NCBI RefSeq assembly: GCF_000374085.1
Contig: NZ_KB893561.1
Location: forward strand, 1 to 60,765
Origin: Spirosoma spitsbergense DSM 19989
GTDB lineage: Bacteria > Bacteroidota > Bacteroidia > Cytophagales > Spirosomataceae
Length of the DNA: 60,765 nt
Reading direction: 5' to 3'
Part shown: piece after piece, positions 1 through 8,228 of the stretch
Layout of the letters: each line of letters begins with the position of its first letter
Position numbering within the stretch: position 1 is the stretch's first letter
Made by a program: the position numbers and the translations under genes
The notes under the pieces: model-generated
The model's input: the letters and a program-made list of their open reading frames with translations, nothing else
The model's database searches: none
What the model was told of the DNA's origin: nothing

Positions 1-214
1 TGTCTACTTCCCGGAAAAAATCCTGTATGCGATTTTCATTGGAGGCTAACTTGACTTTGTCGTTCAGATGTTGTGCAATCTCACAAAATTGTGTATTTCT
101 GCTTTTTATGAGCCCAATAATAAACTGAGCGACGAACTTTTTACGGGCTAAATTGGCTACAATTGGTGCTTTATGCAGGAGTGTTGTAATTTGGTCAATG
201 AAGTTCTGCTTCAT
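1..214 (-). CDS. IS4-type transposase, N-terminal part (cut by window edge)
   Basis: The reverse strand from the ATG at 214 reads MKQNFIDQITTLLHKAPIV and stays open to the window edge, about 71 residues. The N-terminus (all-alpha start, then a stretch with SNE and RIQDFFREVD) resembles IS4-family transposases common in Bacteroidota. The DDE catalytic core lies outside the window, so whether the copy is intact cannot be judged. It is cut by the window boundary, not visibly by a frameshift. A terminal inverted repeat should lie between 215 and 319 but cannot be defined without the other end. Family assignment is from recall of the N-terminal pattern. Confidence 0.7.
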   Translation of the reverse strand, partial: MKQNFIDQITTLLHKAPIVANLARKKFVAQFIIGLIKSRNTQFCEIAQHLNDKVKLASNENRIQDFFREVD

Positions 215-319
215 GGGAAAGGGGGATATTTGGAGCTTGAGAACTACAAAAATCCAACTTTCCCTTTTTCATCCCAATTTTAGCAGGGTACAGTAACCAT
301 ACACTAAAAACCATACACT
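215..319. other. short gap, probable IS end; direct repeat CCATACACT
   Basis: This gap should hold the end of the transposase element and the 3' flank of the aminopeptidase gene. The nonamer CCATACACT occurs at 298-306 and again at 311-319. It could be a remnant of insertion or chance. Nothing else is recognisable. Confidence 0.3.
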
Positions 320-1615
320 TTACCTGTTCATCATCGACTCAATCTCGTCGGCTTCGACCGGAATAGTTGCCATCAGGTCAATATTACCGGATTCCGTTAG
401 CAGCACGTTATTTTCCAGCCGAATGCCTAATTTTTCCTCGCGTATATAAATACCCGGCTCTACCGTAAACACCATCCCCGGTTCCATTTTCCGGTACTTG
501 TTGCCCACATCATGCACGTCGAGACCCAGGAAGTGTGAGGTACCGTGCATAAAATATTTTTTGTATAAAGGGGCATCGGGGTCCTGTTTTTCCACTTCTG
601 CCTTATCCAAAAGGCCCAAACCGATTAGTTCGGACTCCATCACCCGGCCCACTTCCCGGTGGTACTCGTCCCACAGGTTTCCGGGCCGCAGCATCTGGGT
701 GGCTTCCTTCATCACCCGCAATACGGCATCATATACCGCCCGTTGCCGTGGAGAGAATCGACCGTTAACGGGCACTGAGCGAGTCATGTCAGCATTGTAG
801 TTGGCGTACTCCGCGCCAATATCCAGCAGAATAACATCTCCATCCTGGCACTGAGCACTGTTATCGATGTAATGCAGTACGCAGGCATTGGCACCGGAGG
901 CAATAATCGGGCTGTAGGCAGTGCCGCGCGAACGGTTTTTGAGGAATTCGTGCATCATCTCGGCCTCAATCTCATACTCCCAAACACCCGGTTTGATGAA
1001 TGCCAGCAGTCGGCGAAACATCGTTTCCGTTGTGTCGATGGCCGTTTGAATGAGGGGTAACTCCTGCGGCTGTTTGATAGCCCGCAACTGATGCATGAGC
1101 GGAGCCAGCCGTTCCAGCCGGTGGAGCGGGTACCTCTGCCGGAATTCATCTACATACCGGGCATCCTGGGTTTGCACCGCCACGCCCGCCCGGGTATGTT
1201 CATTGGTATTCAGGTACACAAAATCTGCCTCATAGACCATCTGGATAAAAATGGTCTCGAACTGATTCATCCAGTAAATCTGCTTCTGCGGGATGCCGGT
1301 CACCTGTTCCGCTTCGGCCTTCGTTAGTTTGTGTCCCTCCCAGATTTCAATGAGTTCGCTGGTTTCGCGCAGAAAAAGCAGTTCCCGAAACTTCGGGTCT
1401 GGATGTTCAGGAAAAAGTACCAGCCGGGTTTCTTCCTGATCGACACCACTGAGGTAGAAAAGGTCGTTGTTTTGCCGAAAGGTCATCGTACCGTCGGCAT
1501 TAGTCGGCATGATGTCATTGGCATTGAGTACTACCAGTGATTTTGGTTTCAGCAGTTGAGTAAGACGCTGACGATTGGTAATGAAAAGCTGATTGTCAAT
1601 GGGCAAATAACGCAT
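320..1615 (-). CDS. pepP: Xaa-Pro aminopeptidase (M24B, aminopeptidase P)
   Basis: Cytoplasmic metallopeptidase that removes an N-terminal residue preceding proline. The 431-residue protein has the aminopeptidase P N-terminal domain (about residues 1-140) and the pita-bread M24 domain. The metal ligands are visible: DIGAEYANYNADMTRS holds both Asp ligands, HGTSHFLGLDVHD the His, and VEPGIY and RLENN the two Glu. I chose the ATG giving MRYLPIDNQLF. An in-frame TTG 51 bases upstream would add 17 residues, but that stretch contains TTTATTTGC, which looks like a Bacteroidota -7 box. The gene is divergent from the S8 protease, with about 140 bases between the two starts. Confidence 0.93.
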   Translation of the reverse strand: MRYLPIDNQLFITNRQRLTQLLKPKSLVVLNANDIMPTNADGTMTFRQNNDLFYLSGVDQEETRLVLFPEHPDPKFRELLFLRETSELIEIWEGHKLTKAEAEQVTGIPQKQIYWMNQFETIFIQMVYEADFVYLNTNEHTRAGVAVQTQDARYVDEFRQRYPLHRLERLAPLMHQLRAIKQPQELPLIQTAIDTTETMFRRLLAFIKPGVWEYEIEAEMMHEFLKNRSRGTAYSPIIASGANACVLHYIDNSAQCQDGDVILLDIGAEYANYNADMTRSVPVNGRFSPRQRAVYDAVLRVMKEATQMLRPGNLWDEYHREVGRVMESELIGLGLLDKAEVEKQDPDAPLYKKYFMHGTSHFLGLDVHDVGNKYRKMEPGMVFTVEPGIYIREEKLGIRLENNVLLTESGNIDLMATIPVEADEIESMMNR

Positions 1616-1758
1616 GCGTCCGACGGTTGAGGCTGATTTTCTGTTTAATTTTGCAAATAAAGGCAAAAGCCGTAACAGTATCTACGGGTTTTTGTGTTTA
1701 GTCTGTCAGCAGCTTTTTGCCGAAAGCCCCTGCTCATTTTCTGCCTAAACCTATTCTG

Positions 1759-3303
1759 ATGCGTCAACTAACTATATTCTTCTGCCTTTTCATTTCGTTT
1801 GCAGGGGCCCAGCCTGGTGCGGCCCAGCCCAACACCCCTAAGTACTGGGTGTTGCTTCGTGATAAAGAACAGACATCGACTCCCGCCCTGTCGAAGCAAT
1901 CCCTTCTTCAGCGCCAACAGCAACAGTTACCGCTGGACGAAACGGACTTGCCGGTATCAACGGCCTATCTGAACCAGTTAAAACAGGCGGGTATCCAGCC
2001 CGTTTGCCAGTCGCGCTGGCTGAATGCGGTGTCGGTTCGGCTCACCACAGATCAATACGCACGGGTGTCGGCTTTGCCTTTCGTCGAACAAATTCTGGCC
2101 ATCGACCCCGCCATTGTTGTTACATCTCTCGGGTTACCGGTCAACCCGCAGATGGCTCCCGTACTGACCCAGATTCAGGCCCCCGACTTTGTTCAGGCTG
2201 GTTTGACGGGTCGCTTCGTTAACATTGGCATTATCGATGCCGGTTTTTTCGGGGCCGATTCGGCCAGTGCGCTCAAGCATGTATTTGCCCGCGATGGAGT
2301 GAAACGGGTACGGGATTATGTCAATGAAAAGAAGACGCATGGCAACCTGTTCCGCACCCTCGAAACCATGTCCGACTTCCACGGAACGGAGGTCATGGCG
2401 GCCATTGCGGGGAACGACCCAACCGAAAATATCCAGTTTGGCATGGCTACGGATGCTACGTTTTACCTGGCCCGCACCGACCAGGGAAACCGCGAGTATC
2501 GGGGCGAAGAAGATTACTGGGTATCGGCCATGGAATGGATGGACAGTCTGGGTGTGCGGCTTATAAACACCTCGCTGGGTTACGCAAAGGGCATGAGCAA
2601 CCCGAAGGAAAATTACGAACCCAGCCAGATGAATGGCCACACGAGCCTCATTAGCCGGGCCGCCCAGATTGCCGCCGACAAAAAAGGCATCCTCATTATT
2701 GTATCGGCCGGGAATGAAGGCGAAGACCGGTCGTGGCGCATCATCAGCACTCCCGCCGATGCACAGGGTGTACTCGCCATCGGGGCCACCAACGGGCGGC
2801 TTTGGAACCGCATTGGCTACAGCAGCATTGGACCGGAAGAACTCCCGTATCTAAAACCGAATGTATCGTGCTTTTCGCTGTACGGTACGTCCCTGTCGGC
2901 ACCGGTTATTACGGGCTTTGCCGCCTGTATTATGCAGGCAAACCCCAAACTAACCAATAAACAGGTGATGGACATCATCGAAAAATCGTCGCACCTGTAC
3001 CCCTACGGCAATAATTACATTGGCTATGGCGTGCCGCAGGCATCGCGGGCACTGGCTCTGCTCCGGAATCAGGATTCACCGGCAACGGCCCGGTCGGTGA
3101 AGGCTACCGGCAAAACGCTGACGTTACCCGTTGAGACCACGGAAGCCATCGTTTCGGTCTTCCATAAGAAAGATGCCACGCACGTACTGCAGCAGGAAGC
3201 GGGAAAAGTGGCCAACGGCAAACTCACCCTGCGCCGGTCGAATGGGGAAAAACAGACGACGGTCGACTTGAAGAAAGAAGTGATTGAGGTGATTTGGGAG
3301 TAA
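1759..3303 (+). CDS. secreted S8 subtilisin-like serine protease
   Basis: Exported serine endopeptidase of 514 residues. The chosen ATG gives a normal signal peptide (MRQLTIFFCLFISFAGAQ). An earlier in-frame ATG at 1717 would put 14 residues before it. The triad is Asp160 (GIIDAGFFG), His208 (DFHGTEV) and Ser378 (GTSLSAP), with oxyanion Asn319 (SAGNEGED). An inhibitor-I9-like propeptide region probably precedes the catalytic domain (about residues 28-120). The C-terminal 60 residues form a small basic beta-rich tail. I do not see a canonical type IX sorting domain there, so the protein may be periplasmic. It ends 15 bases from the stop of the convergent hldD gene. The substrate is unknown. 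Confidence 0.92.
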   Translation: MRQLTIFFCLFISFAGAQPGAAQPNTPKYWVLLRDKEQTSTPALSKQSLLQRQQQQLPLDETDLPVSTAYLNQLKQAGIQPVCQSRWLNAVSVRLTTDQYARVSALPFVEQILAIDPAIVVTSLGLPVNPQMAPVLTQIQAPDFVQAGLTGRFVNIGIIDAGFFGADSASALKHVFARDGVKRVRDYVNEKKTHGNLFRTLETMSDFHGTEVMAAIAGNDPTENIQFGMATDATFYLARTDQGNREYRGEEDYWVSAMEWMDSLGVRLINTSLGYAKGMSNPKENYEPSQMNGHTSLISRAAQIAADKKGILIIVSAGNEGEDRSWRIISTPADAQGVLAIGATNGRLWNRIGYSSIGPEELPYLKPNVSCFSLYGTSLSAPVITGFAACIMQANPKLTNKQVMDIIEKSSHLYPYGNNYIGYGVPQASRALALLRNQDSPATARSVKATGKTLTLPVETTEAIVSVFHKKDATHVLQQEAGKVANGKLTLRRSNGEKQTTVDLKKEVIEVIWE

Positions 3304-3318
3304 GAACAACCTGACGGC

Positions 3319-4284
3319 TTATAAATACGCCCCTTTGCTCAGGTAATTTTTTACGTAGTCAGCGATACCATCTTCGAGCGAGAAAAAGTGCTTCTGATAC
3401 CCGATGGAACGAAGCTTGGACATATTCGCCTGCGTGAAGTACTGGTATTTATCGCGTATATCGACGGGAGTATCGATGAAGTCGATTTGGGGTTCCAGAT
3501 CGAGGGCGTAAAACGTGTTTTTAGCCAGATCGAGGAAGGTACGGGCTTTGCCACTGCCGAGGTTATAAATGCCGGAGTTCCGCCGGTGGTGCATCAAAAA
3601 CAGGCAAATGTCTACTACGTCTTTTACGTAAACGAAATCGCGCATTTGCTCCCCATCGGCAAAATCAGGATTGTGCGAACGGAATAACTTCATGCCCCCC
3701 GACTGCTTAATCTGATTGTACGCGTGAAAAATCACGGATGCCATTCGCCCTTTGTGGTACTCATTGGGGCCGTATACATTAAAGAATTTCAGGCCCGCCC
3801 AGAAGAAGGGTTTCCGCTCCTGCTCCAGCACCCAGTTGTCGAATTCGTTCTTCGAGTCGCCGTACGGATTGAGCGGTTTCAGCTGCGGAATAAGTGACTC
3901 ATTATCATCATATCCCAGTTCACCCAGGCCGTAGGTAGCGGCCGAAGAAGCATAGACCATGGGTATCTGATACTCGATGCAGCGGTGCCAGATTTGCTTG
4001 GAGTATTCAACGTTCAGGTGCTCAAAAATCTCCCGGTCAAACTCGGTCGTATCGGTACGGGCACCGATGTGAAAAATGAACTCTACCTCCTGATAATTCT
4101 GGTCGAGCCAGTCGAAGAAAACCTCCCGATCTACCCGTTCCTGAATACGTTTACCGACCAGATTTGCTTCCTTTTCGGGATAAGAAAAATCATCAACGGC
4201 AATAATGAAATTGAAGTTTTCCTGATTCAACCTGCTGATTAAACAGCTCCCAATAAAACCGGCGGCTCCCGTAACGATAATCAT
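3319..4284 (-). CDS. hldD: ADP-L-glycero-D-manno-heptose-6-epimerase
   Basis: Extended short-chain dehydrogenase that epimerises ADP-D-glycero-D-manno-heptose to the L-glycero form for the LPS inner core. The 321-residue protein starts MIIVTGAAGFIGS, the Rossmann NAD(P) loop. The heptose-epimerase signature DDFSYPEKE follows near residue 30, then ASSAATYG (catalytic Ser/Thr region) and NPYGDSKNEFD (Tyr/Lys pair). The open frame extends 50 codons upstream, but the ATG directly before the Rossmann motif is the family start. lpxB and the UDP-sugar genes lie nearby, which fits an envelope role. It is divergent from the queD-like gene across a 275-base AT-rich gap. Confidence 0.93.
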   Translation of the reverse strand: MIIVTGAAGFIGSCLISRLNQENFNFIIAVDDFSYPEKEANLVGKRIQERVDREVFFDWLDQNYQEVEFIFHIGARTDTTEFDREIFEHLNVEYSKQIWHRCIEYQIPMVYASSAATYGLGELGYDDNESLIPQLKPLNPYGDSKNEFDNWVLEQERKPFFWAGLKFFNVYGPNEYHKGRMASVIFHAYNQIKQSGGMKLFRSHNPDFADGEQMRDFVYVKDVVDICLFLMHHRRNSGIYNLGSGKARTFLDLAKNTFYALDLEPQIDFIDTPVDIRDKYQYFTQANMSKLRSIGYQKHFFSLEDGIADYVKNYLSKGAYL

Positions 4285-4496
4285 AAACTGGTGGTCGTAA
4301 ACGTGTTCGTATTGATAACTAGCTAAGTAACACTTAAAACTAAGTAAAACAGGGTGTAAAGATACAGGTTTTATCTCGGAGAATAGAATAGCGTATTTAG
4401 GGATTAAATTGTACATTTCCAATACAAAACACAATACAATTTATCTTCATATATATACATAGACTTTTCTATTTTTACGGAGGGTCATTCCATTCG

Positions 4497-4504
4497 TATC
4501 TTTG
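4497..4504 (+). promoter_or_regulatory. -7 box TATCTTTG before the queD-like gene
   Basis: TATCTTTG matches the Bacteroidota sigma-ABfr -7 consensus TAnnTTTG exactly and lies 55 bases before the ATG. At the expected distance upstream there is TTA rather than TTG, so the -33 box is degenerate. Confidence 0.6.
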
Positions 4505-4559
4505 TCGCTGAATCTTTCAAACCGGCGTTTCTGGCAACCGCCCCATCTAAACCAGACAA

Positions 4560-4976
4560 ATGGTCTATATCAATCGAATTGAACATTTCAACGCGGCCCA
4601 CCGGCTTTATAATCCAGCCTGGTCGGAAGAGCGGAACAAAGAAGTTTTTGGCCCCTGTGCGAACATAAACTGGCACGGTCATAATTTTGAACTGATCGTA
4701 ACGGTCAAAGGGCAACCCGACCCCGATACGGGGTTTGTGATCGACCTGAAATTGCTGGGCGACATCGTCAGGCGGGAAGTTATTGAAAAGGTAGATCATA
4801 AAAACCTGAACCTCGATGTCGATTTTATGCACGGTAAAATGGCCAGTTGCGAAATCTTCATCATGGAGATATGGAAGATTCTGGAACGCGCCCTCGAGCC
4901 CGTTACGGATGCGCATCTGCACCAGCTTCGGCTATACGAAACCCCGAAGAACTTTGTCGATTATTTTGGCGAGTAA
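4560..4976 (+). CDS. queD: 6-pyruvoyltetrahydropterin / 6-carboxytetrahydropterin synthase family (QueD-like)
   Basis: Small tunnelling-fold enzyme acting on 7,8-dihydroneopterin triphosphate, giving 6-carboxytetrahydropterin for queuosine or 6-pyruvoyl-tetrahydropterin. In the 138-residue protein the zinc ligands are visible: the His of FNAAHRLYN and both His of NWHGHNF. The Cys of FGPCANINWHG sits at the catalytic position, and VDHKNLNLD holds the conserved Asp-His pair. QueD and PTPS cannot be separated from sequence alone. Queuosine synthesis is favoured because queA lies in the same window. The short gap to lpxB carries an inverted repeat. Confidence 0.88.
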   Translation: MVYINRIEHFNAAHRLYNPAWSEERNKEVFGPCANINWHGHNFELIVTVKGQPDPDTGFVIDLKLLGDIVRREVIEKVDHKNLNLDVDFMHGKMASCEIFIMEIWKILERALEPVTDAHLHQLRLYETPKNFVDYFGE

Positions 4977-4985
4977 CCTTTATTT

Positions 4986-5088
4986 GTCATTGACGGTCAT
5001 TAGCTTCGCATTATAAAATGGTCATTGATTGTCAAAGAAAAACGACTGCGCGACGATGGATGACGAGAAGCTAATGACTAAAAATGAC
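4986..5088 (+). repeat. inverted short-period repeat covering the lpxB start codon
   Basis: GTCATT occurs at 4986 and 4996 (period 10) and its complement AATGAC at 5073 and 5083 (again period 10). The inner pair is part of a perfect 12-bp arm, GTCATTAGCTTC at 4996-5007 against GAAGCTAATGAC at 5067-5078. The outer right-hand copy contains the lpxB ATG at 5084, so a folded mRNA would pair the start codon with 4986-4991. About 60 bases separate the arms. It belongs to the group of start-proximal repeats found at seven places in this window. Confidence 0.8.
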
Positions 5089-6205
5089 GTACTATTTGAT
5101 AGCTGGTGAACGCTCCGGCGACCTGCACGGTGCTAACCTGATCCGGGCTATTCACGCCCACGACCTACAGGCCCGTTTCCGGGCTTACGGCGGAGACCAG
5201 ATGGAAGCTGCCGGGGCCACGGTGGTATGCCACTACCGTACCATGGCCTTCATGGGTTTTCTGGAGGTTGTAAAAAACCTGAAAACGATCCGGCGTAACC
5301 TGCGCGAATGCCAGGCCGATTTGCTGGCCCATCGGCCCGATGTGCTCATTCTGATCGATTATGCAGGTTTCAACCTGCGCATGGCCCGCTTTGCCAAACG
5401 ACATGGCATTCCTGTTTTTTATTACATATCGCCCAAAGTGTGGGCCTGGAACCAGCGCCGGGCGTTGACCATCAAAGCAACCGTAGATCGTTTGTTCACC
5501 ATTCTACCCTTTGAAACCGAATTCTTTGCCCGCTACAACTTTAAGGTCGAATACGTAGGTAACCCGCTGTTCGATGCGCTGGCTGAATTCCGGCCAGACC
5601 CGGCCTTCCGGGAAAAGCTGGGCTTATCGGAGCAGCCGGTTATTGCACTCCTGCCCGGTAGCCGTCACCAGGAGATTACAGCCATCCTCCCCGTTATGCT
5701 GCGGGTTACCCGGCAATTTCCCGATTATCAGTTTCTGGTGGGCACTGTCAGCAACCTGCCCGCCATGCTCTACGACGATTTTCTGGTCAATTACCCCACC
5801 GTGAAACGCGTTGACGACGCAGCTTATGATCTATTGCATCTGGCAACAGCCTCGCTGGTGACGTCGGGAACCGCCACTCTCGAAACCGCCCTGCTGAACG
5901 TACCGCAGGTAGTATGCTACAAAACAACGGTAGTTTCCTACGCCATTGCCAAACGGTTGATTGCCGTTCCGTTCATCTCGCTGGTCAATTTGATTGCCGA
6001 TCGGGAAGTAGTGAAAGAGTTGATTCAGAATGAACTCACCCCGGAACGAATAACGACCGAGTTACGCGCTATTTTACCGGGTCAAACGGGTCGGGAGGAA
6101 CAACTGGCAGGTTACGCCGAAGTACTGCAAAAAATGGGAGAACCGGGTGCGTCGGAACGGGCGGGAAGGCTAATGGTGGAGGAGTTACGGCAGATAGTTT
6201 CATAG
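5084..6205 (+). CDS. lpxB: lipid-A-disaccharide synthase
   Basis: Inner-membrane-associated GT19 glycosyltransferase. It joins UDP-2,3-diacylglucosamine and lipid X into the lipid A disaccharide. The 373-residue protein opens YLIAGERSGDLHGA, the LpxB N-terminal signature. YYISPKVWAWNQRR and VGNPLFD follow, then LLPGSRHQEI and TSGTATLETALL of the UDP-sugar-binding half. Length and motif order are those of the family. The ATG lies inside the right arm of the preceding inverted repeat, so translation may be influenced by mRNA folding; that is inference. The gene converges on the Crp/Fnr gene. Confidence 0.97.
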   Translation: MTYYLIAGERSGDLHGANLIRAIHAHDLQARFRAYGGDQMEAAGATVVCHYRTMAFMGFLEVVKNLKTIRRNLRECQADLLAHRPDVLILIDYAGFNLRMARFAKRHGIPVFYYISPKVWAWNQRRALTIKATVDRLFTILPFETEFFARYNFKVEYVGNPLFDALAEFRPDPAFREKLGLSEQPVIALLPGSRHQEITAILPVMLRVTRQFPDYQFLVGTVSNLPAMLYDDFLVNYPTVKRVDDAAYDLLHLATASLVTSGTATLETALLNVPQVVCYKTTVVSYAIAKRLIAVPFISLVNLIADREVVKELIQNELTPERITTELRAILPGQTGREEQLAGYAEVLQKMGEPGASERAGRLMVEELRQIVS

Positions 6206-6232
6206 CCTTTTCCAGGATGGAAAATCCTGAGT

Positions 6233-6256
6233 GCGATACGACTGCTGCCGTATCGC
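6233..6256. terminator. hairpin between lpxB and the Crp/Fnr gene
   Basis: GCGATACG (6233-6240) and CGTATCGC (6249-6256) form an 8-bp perfect stem with an 8-base loop, followed by TTTCC. A second small stem, AGGAT and ATCCT, lies at 6214-6228. Both sit between two convergent genes and probably end transcription. Confidence 0.5.
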
Positions 6257-6279
6257 TTTCCGCTGTAAAAGCCAGCATA

Positions 6280-6915
6280 CTAAAGCATTATTATTTTATT
6301 TCGCATCAACTGCACCTGACCATTTTTCTCCATTTGCTTCAGCAAACGGGATATTACTTCGCGAGAGGTAACTAATTCCTGGGCAATGTCTTCGTGGGTG
6401 ATAGACAACACGCTGCACTGGCAGCTGGCCACCTTCTTTTGCAGGTAAACCAATAGTCGCTCATCGAGTTTATGGAAAATTACCTCATCTATGGTTTCGA
6501 GCAGGTTGTCGAATCGTTTCTGGTAGGTTTGAAAAACAAACTGCTTCCAGGTCGAAAAGCGGCACATCCATTCATCCACTTTCTCAACGGGGATACTGAT
6601 CATCGTTGTTTCTTCCTCAACAACGGCCGTAATTTCGCTCCGTTTAGTTCCCAGGCAACACGTGAGAGACATAGCACAGGCATCCAATCCCCCCAAATAA
6701 TACAGTAAGGCTTCACGACCTCCCTGGTCGGGCCGCATGATTTTAACGGAACCCGTAAGAATGATGGGAACGGAACGGATAAACTCGCCGGGTCGAATGA
6801 GGTATGACCCAACCGAAGCATTTTTTAACTGACCAGCCTGGGCCAGTTCTTCCAGCAATGTGTACTCAAAACGCCCCTGAAAAATTTCCTGTAGATATTC
6901 AACCGATAGTTTCAT
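6280..6915 (-). CDS. Crp/Fnr family transcriptional regulator
   Basis: Cytoplasmic DNA-binding regulator of 211 residues. Residues 1-120 form a cyclic-nucleotide-binding-like beta roll (YLIRPGEFIRSVPIILTGSV). A long dimerisation helix follows, then a Crp-type winged helix near the C-terminus (THEDIAQELVTSREVISRLLK). The roll lacks the clear RTA/S phosphate-binding signature of true cAMP receptors. The CC pair in SLTCCLGTKRSE might serve redox or metal sensing, but this is speculative. It is not in an operon with UXS: a 22-bp terminator stem stands between them. Targets are unknown. Confidence 0.88.
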   Translation of the reverse strand: MKLSVEYLQEIFQGRFEYTLLEELAQAGQLKNASVGSYLIRPGEFIRSVPIILTGSVKIMRPDQGGREALLYYLGGLDACAMSLTCCLGTKRSEITAVVEEETTMISIPVEKVDEWMCRFSTWKQFVFQTYQKRFDNLLETIDEVIFHKLDERLLVYLQKKVASCQCSVLSITHEDIAQELVTSREVISRLLKQMEKNGQVQLMRNKIIML

Positions 6916-7026
6916 GTTTCAACAGAGGATCGTTACCCAATAGCAGACGGGTAAACGTTTGGCGTAATAACCGTTTAGGCTTCAGTTAGATTCATAAACG
7001 CCATAACTAACCGATGGCAAAAGCAG

Positions 7027-7084
7027 AAAGGCTCTAAAAACGATTGGCGAGACAGGTGTCTTGCCAATCATTTTTAGAGCCTTT
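7027..7084 (-). terminator. 22-bp stem downstream of the UDP-xylose synthase gene
   Basis: Arms at 7027-7048 and 7063-7084 pair over 22 bp with a single mismatch, around a 14-base loop. On the minus strand the stem follows the stop of UXS by about 75 bases and ends in a run reading CTTT. The stem is longer than usual for an intrinsic terminator. Confidence 0.65.
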
Positions 7085-7159
7085 AAACGTTTACTGGCCA
7101 GGGTCTGTATCCAGGAAACCGTTGTTGCTTTCGGGAAAACAACAGGCGTATGAGAGCTA

Positions 7160-8137
7160 CTATTTATTAAACTCCCGGTGGTAAGCCGCTTTGTAGAGCT
7201 CCTCTTCGGGCAGGCTTTTAAAATAATCGTACGTAATGCGCAGCCCCTCCTCACGAGTTACTTTAGGCTCCCAGTCCAGGATGGCTTTTGCCTTCGTAAT
7301 GTCAGGCTGACGCTGTTTTGGATCATCGGTAGGCAGGTCTTTAAAAATGAGTTGCTGCTTCGTACCGGTAAGTTTGATAATCTCTTCGCCGAATTCTTTA
7401 ATGGTAATTTCCGACGGATTCCCCACATTGACCGGATAGGCGTAATCACTGAGCAGCAGCCGATAAATCCCTTCTACCAGATCATCTACGTAGCAAAACG
7501 AGCGGGTTTGACTGCCATCGCCAAAAACGGTCAGATCTTCTCCCCGCAATGCCTGTCCAATAAAAGCGGGCAATACCCGGCCATCATTCAGGCGCATACG
7601 AGGACCATAGGTGTTAAAAATTCGGACAATGCGGGTTTCCACGCCATGATAGGTATGGTATGCCATGGTCATGGCCTCCTGAAAACGCTTGGCTTCATCG
7701 TACACACCACGCGGCCCAACGGGGTTTACATTACCCCAGTACTCTTCATTTTGTGGGTGAACCGTTGGGTCGCCGTACACTTCCGACGTGGAGGCAATCA
7801 GCACCCGTGCGCCTTTCACCCGCGCCAGACCCAGGCAGTTGTGGATACCCAGTGAGCCAACTTTCAGGGTTTGGATGGGTATTTTGAGGTAATCGATTGG
7901 ACTGGCCGGCGAAGCGAAGTGCAGGATGTAATCCAGATTACCCGGTACATGGATAAACTTGGATACGTCGTGATGGTAGAATTCAAAGTTAGGCAGATGA
8001 AACAGATGCTCAATGTTACGGATATCGCCCGTAATGAGATTGTCCATCGCTATCACGTGGTATCCTTCTTTAATAAACCGGTCGCAAAGGTGCGATCCCA
8101 GGAATCCGGCCCCGCCGGTGATTAGTACTCGTTTCAT
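7160..8137 (-). CDS. uxs: UDP-glucuronate decarboxylase (UDP-xylose synthase)
   Basis: Extended SDR enzyme that converts UDP-glucuronate to UDP-xylose through a 4-keto intermediate. The 325-residue protein has the NAD loop [14 protein letters not shown] at residue 6, then [10 protein letters not shown] and the catalytic pair in GVYDEAKRF (Tyr and Lys). [10 protein letters not shown] and [13 protein letters not shown] follow, as in UXS rather than GalE. The upstream gene on the same strand makes its substrate UDP-glucuronate, so the two form a two-step pathway for glycan or capsule synthesis. The 91-base gap between them is filled with inverted heptamer repeats that end 6 bases before this ATG. 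Confidence 0.92.
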   Translation of the reverse strand: MKRVLITGGAGFLGSHLCDRFIKEGYHVIAMDNLITGDIRNIEHLFHLPNFEFYHHDVSKFIHVPGNLDYILHFASPASPIDYLKIPIQTLKVGSLGIHNCLGLARVKGARVLIASTSEVYGDPTVHPQNEEYWGNVNPVGPRGVYDEAKRFQEAMTMAYHTYHGVETRIVRIFNTYGPRMRLNDGRVLPAFIGQALRGEDLTVFGDGSQTRSFCYVDDLVEGIYRLLLSDYAYPVNVGNPSEITIKEFGEEIIKLTGTKQQLIFKDLPTDDPKQRQPDITKAKAILDWEPKVTREEGLRITYDYFKSLPEEELYKAAYHREFNK

Positions 8138-8143
8138 TTTTTA

Positions 8144-8224
8144 GGTTTATGGTTTACAGTTTATAGTTTACGGTTTATATCGCTCCGGTGGCCGGGCATA
8201 AACTGTAAACCATAAACCGTAAAC
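8144..8224 (-). repeat. inverted heptanucleotide tandem repeats before the UXS start
   Basis: On the plus strand GTTTA recurs at 8145, 8152, 8159, 8166 and 8173, five tandem heptamers. Its complement TAAAC recurs at 8199, 8206, 8213 and 8220, four more at the same 7-base period. The arms include a perfect 21-bp inverted match (8144-8164 with 8198-8218) around a GC-rich 33-base centre. In the transcript the array lies between the ugd stop and the UXS start codon, only 6 bases from the latter. Type: short tandemly repeated sequence arranged as a hairpin. Confidence 0.9.
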
Positions 8225-8228
8225 TGAT

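Noticed and set aside
320..1666. TTG start at 1666 for pepP
   Set aside because: Would add a non-conserved 17-residue extension over a likely -7 box; the ATG at 1615 gives the family N-terminus.
8144..8224. Array considered as a CRISPR
   Set aside because: Repeats are 7 bases with no spacers of 25-40 bases, inverted halves, and no cas genes in the window.
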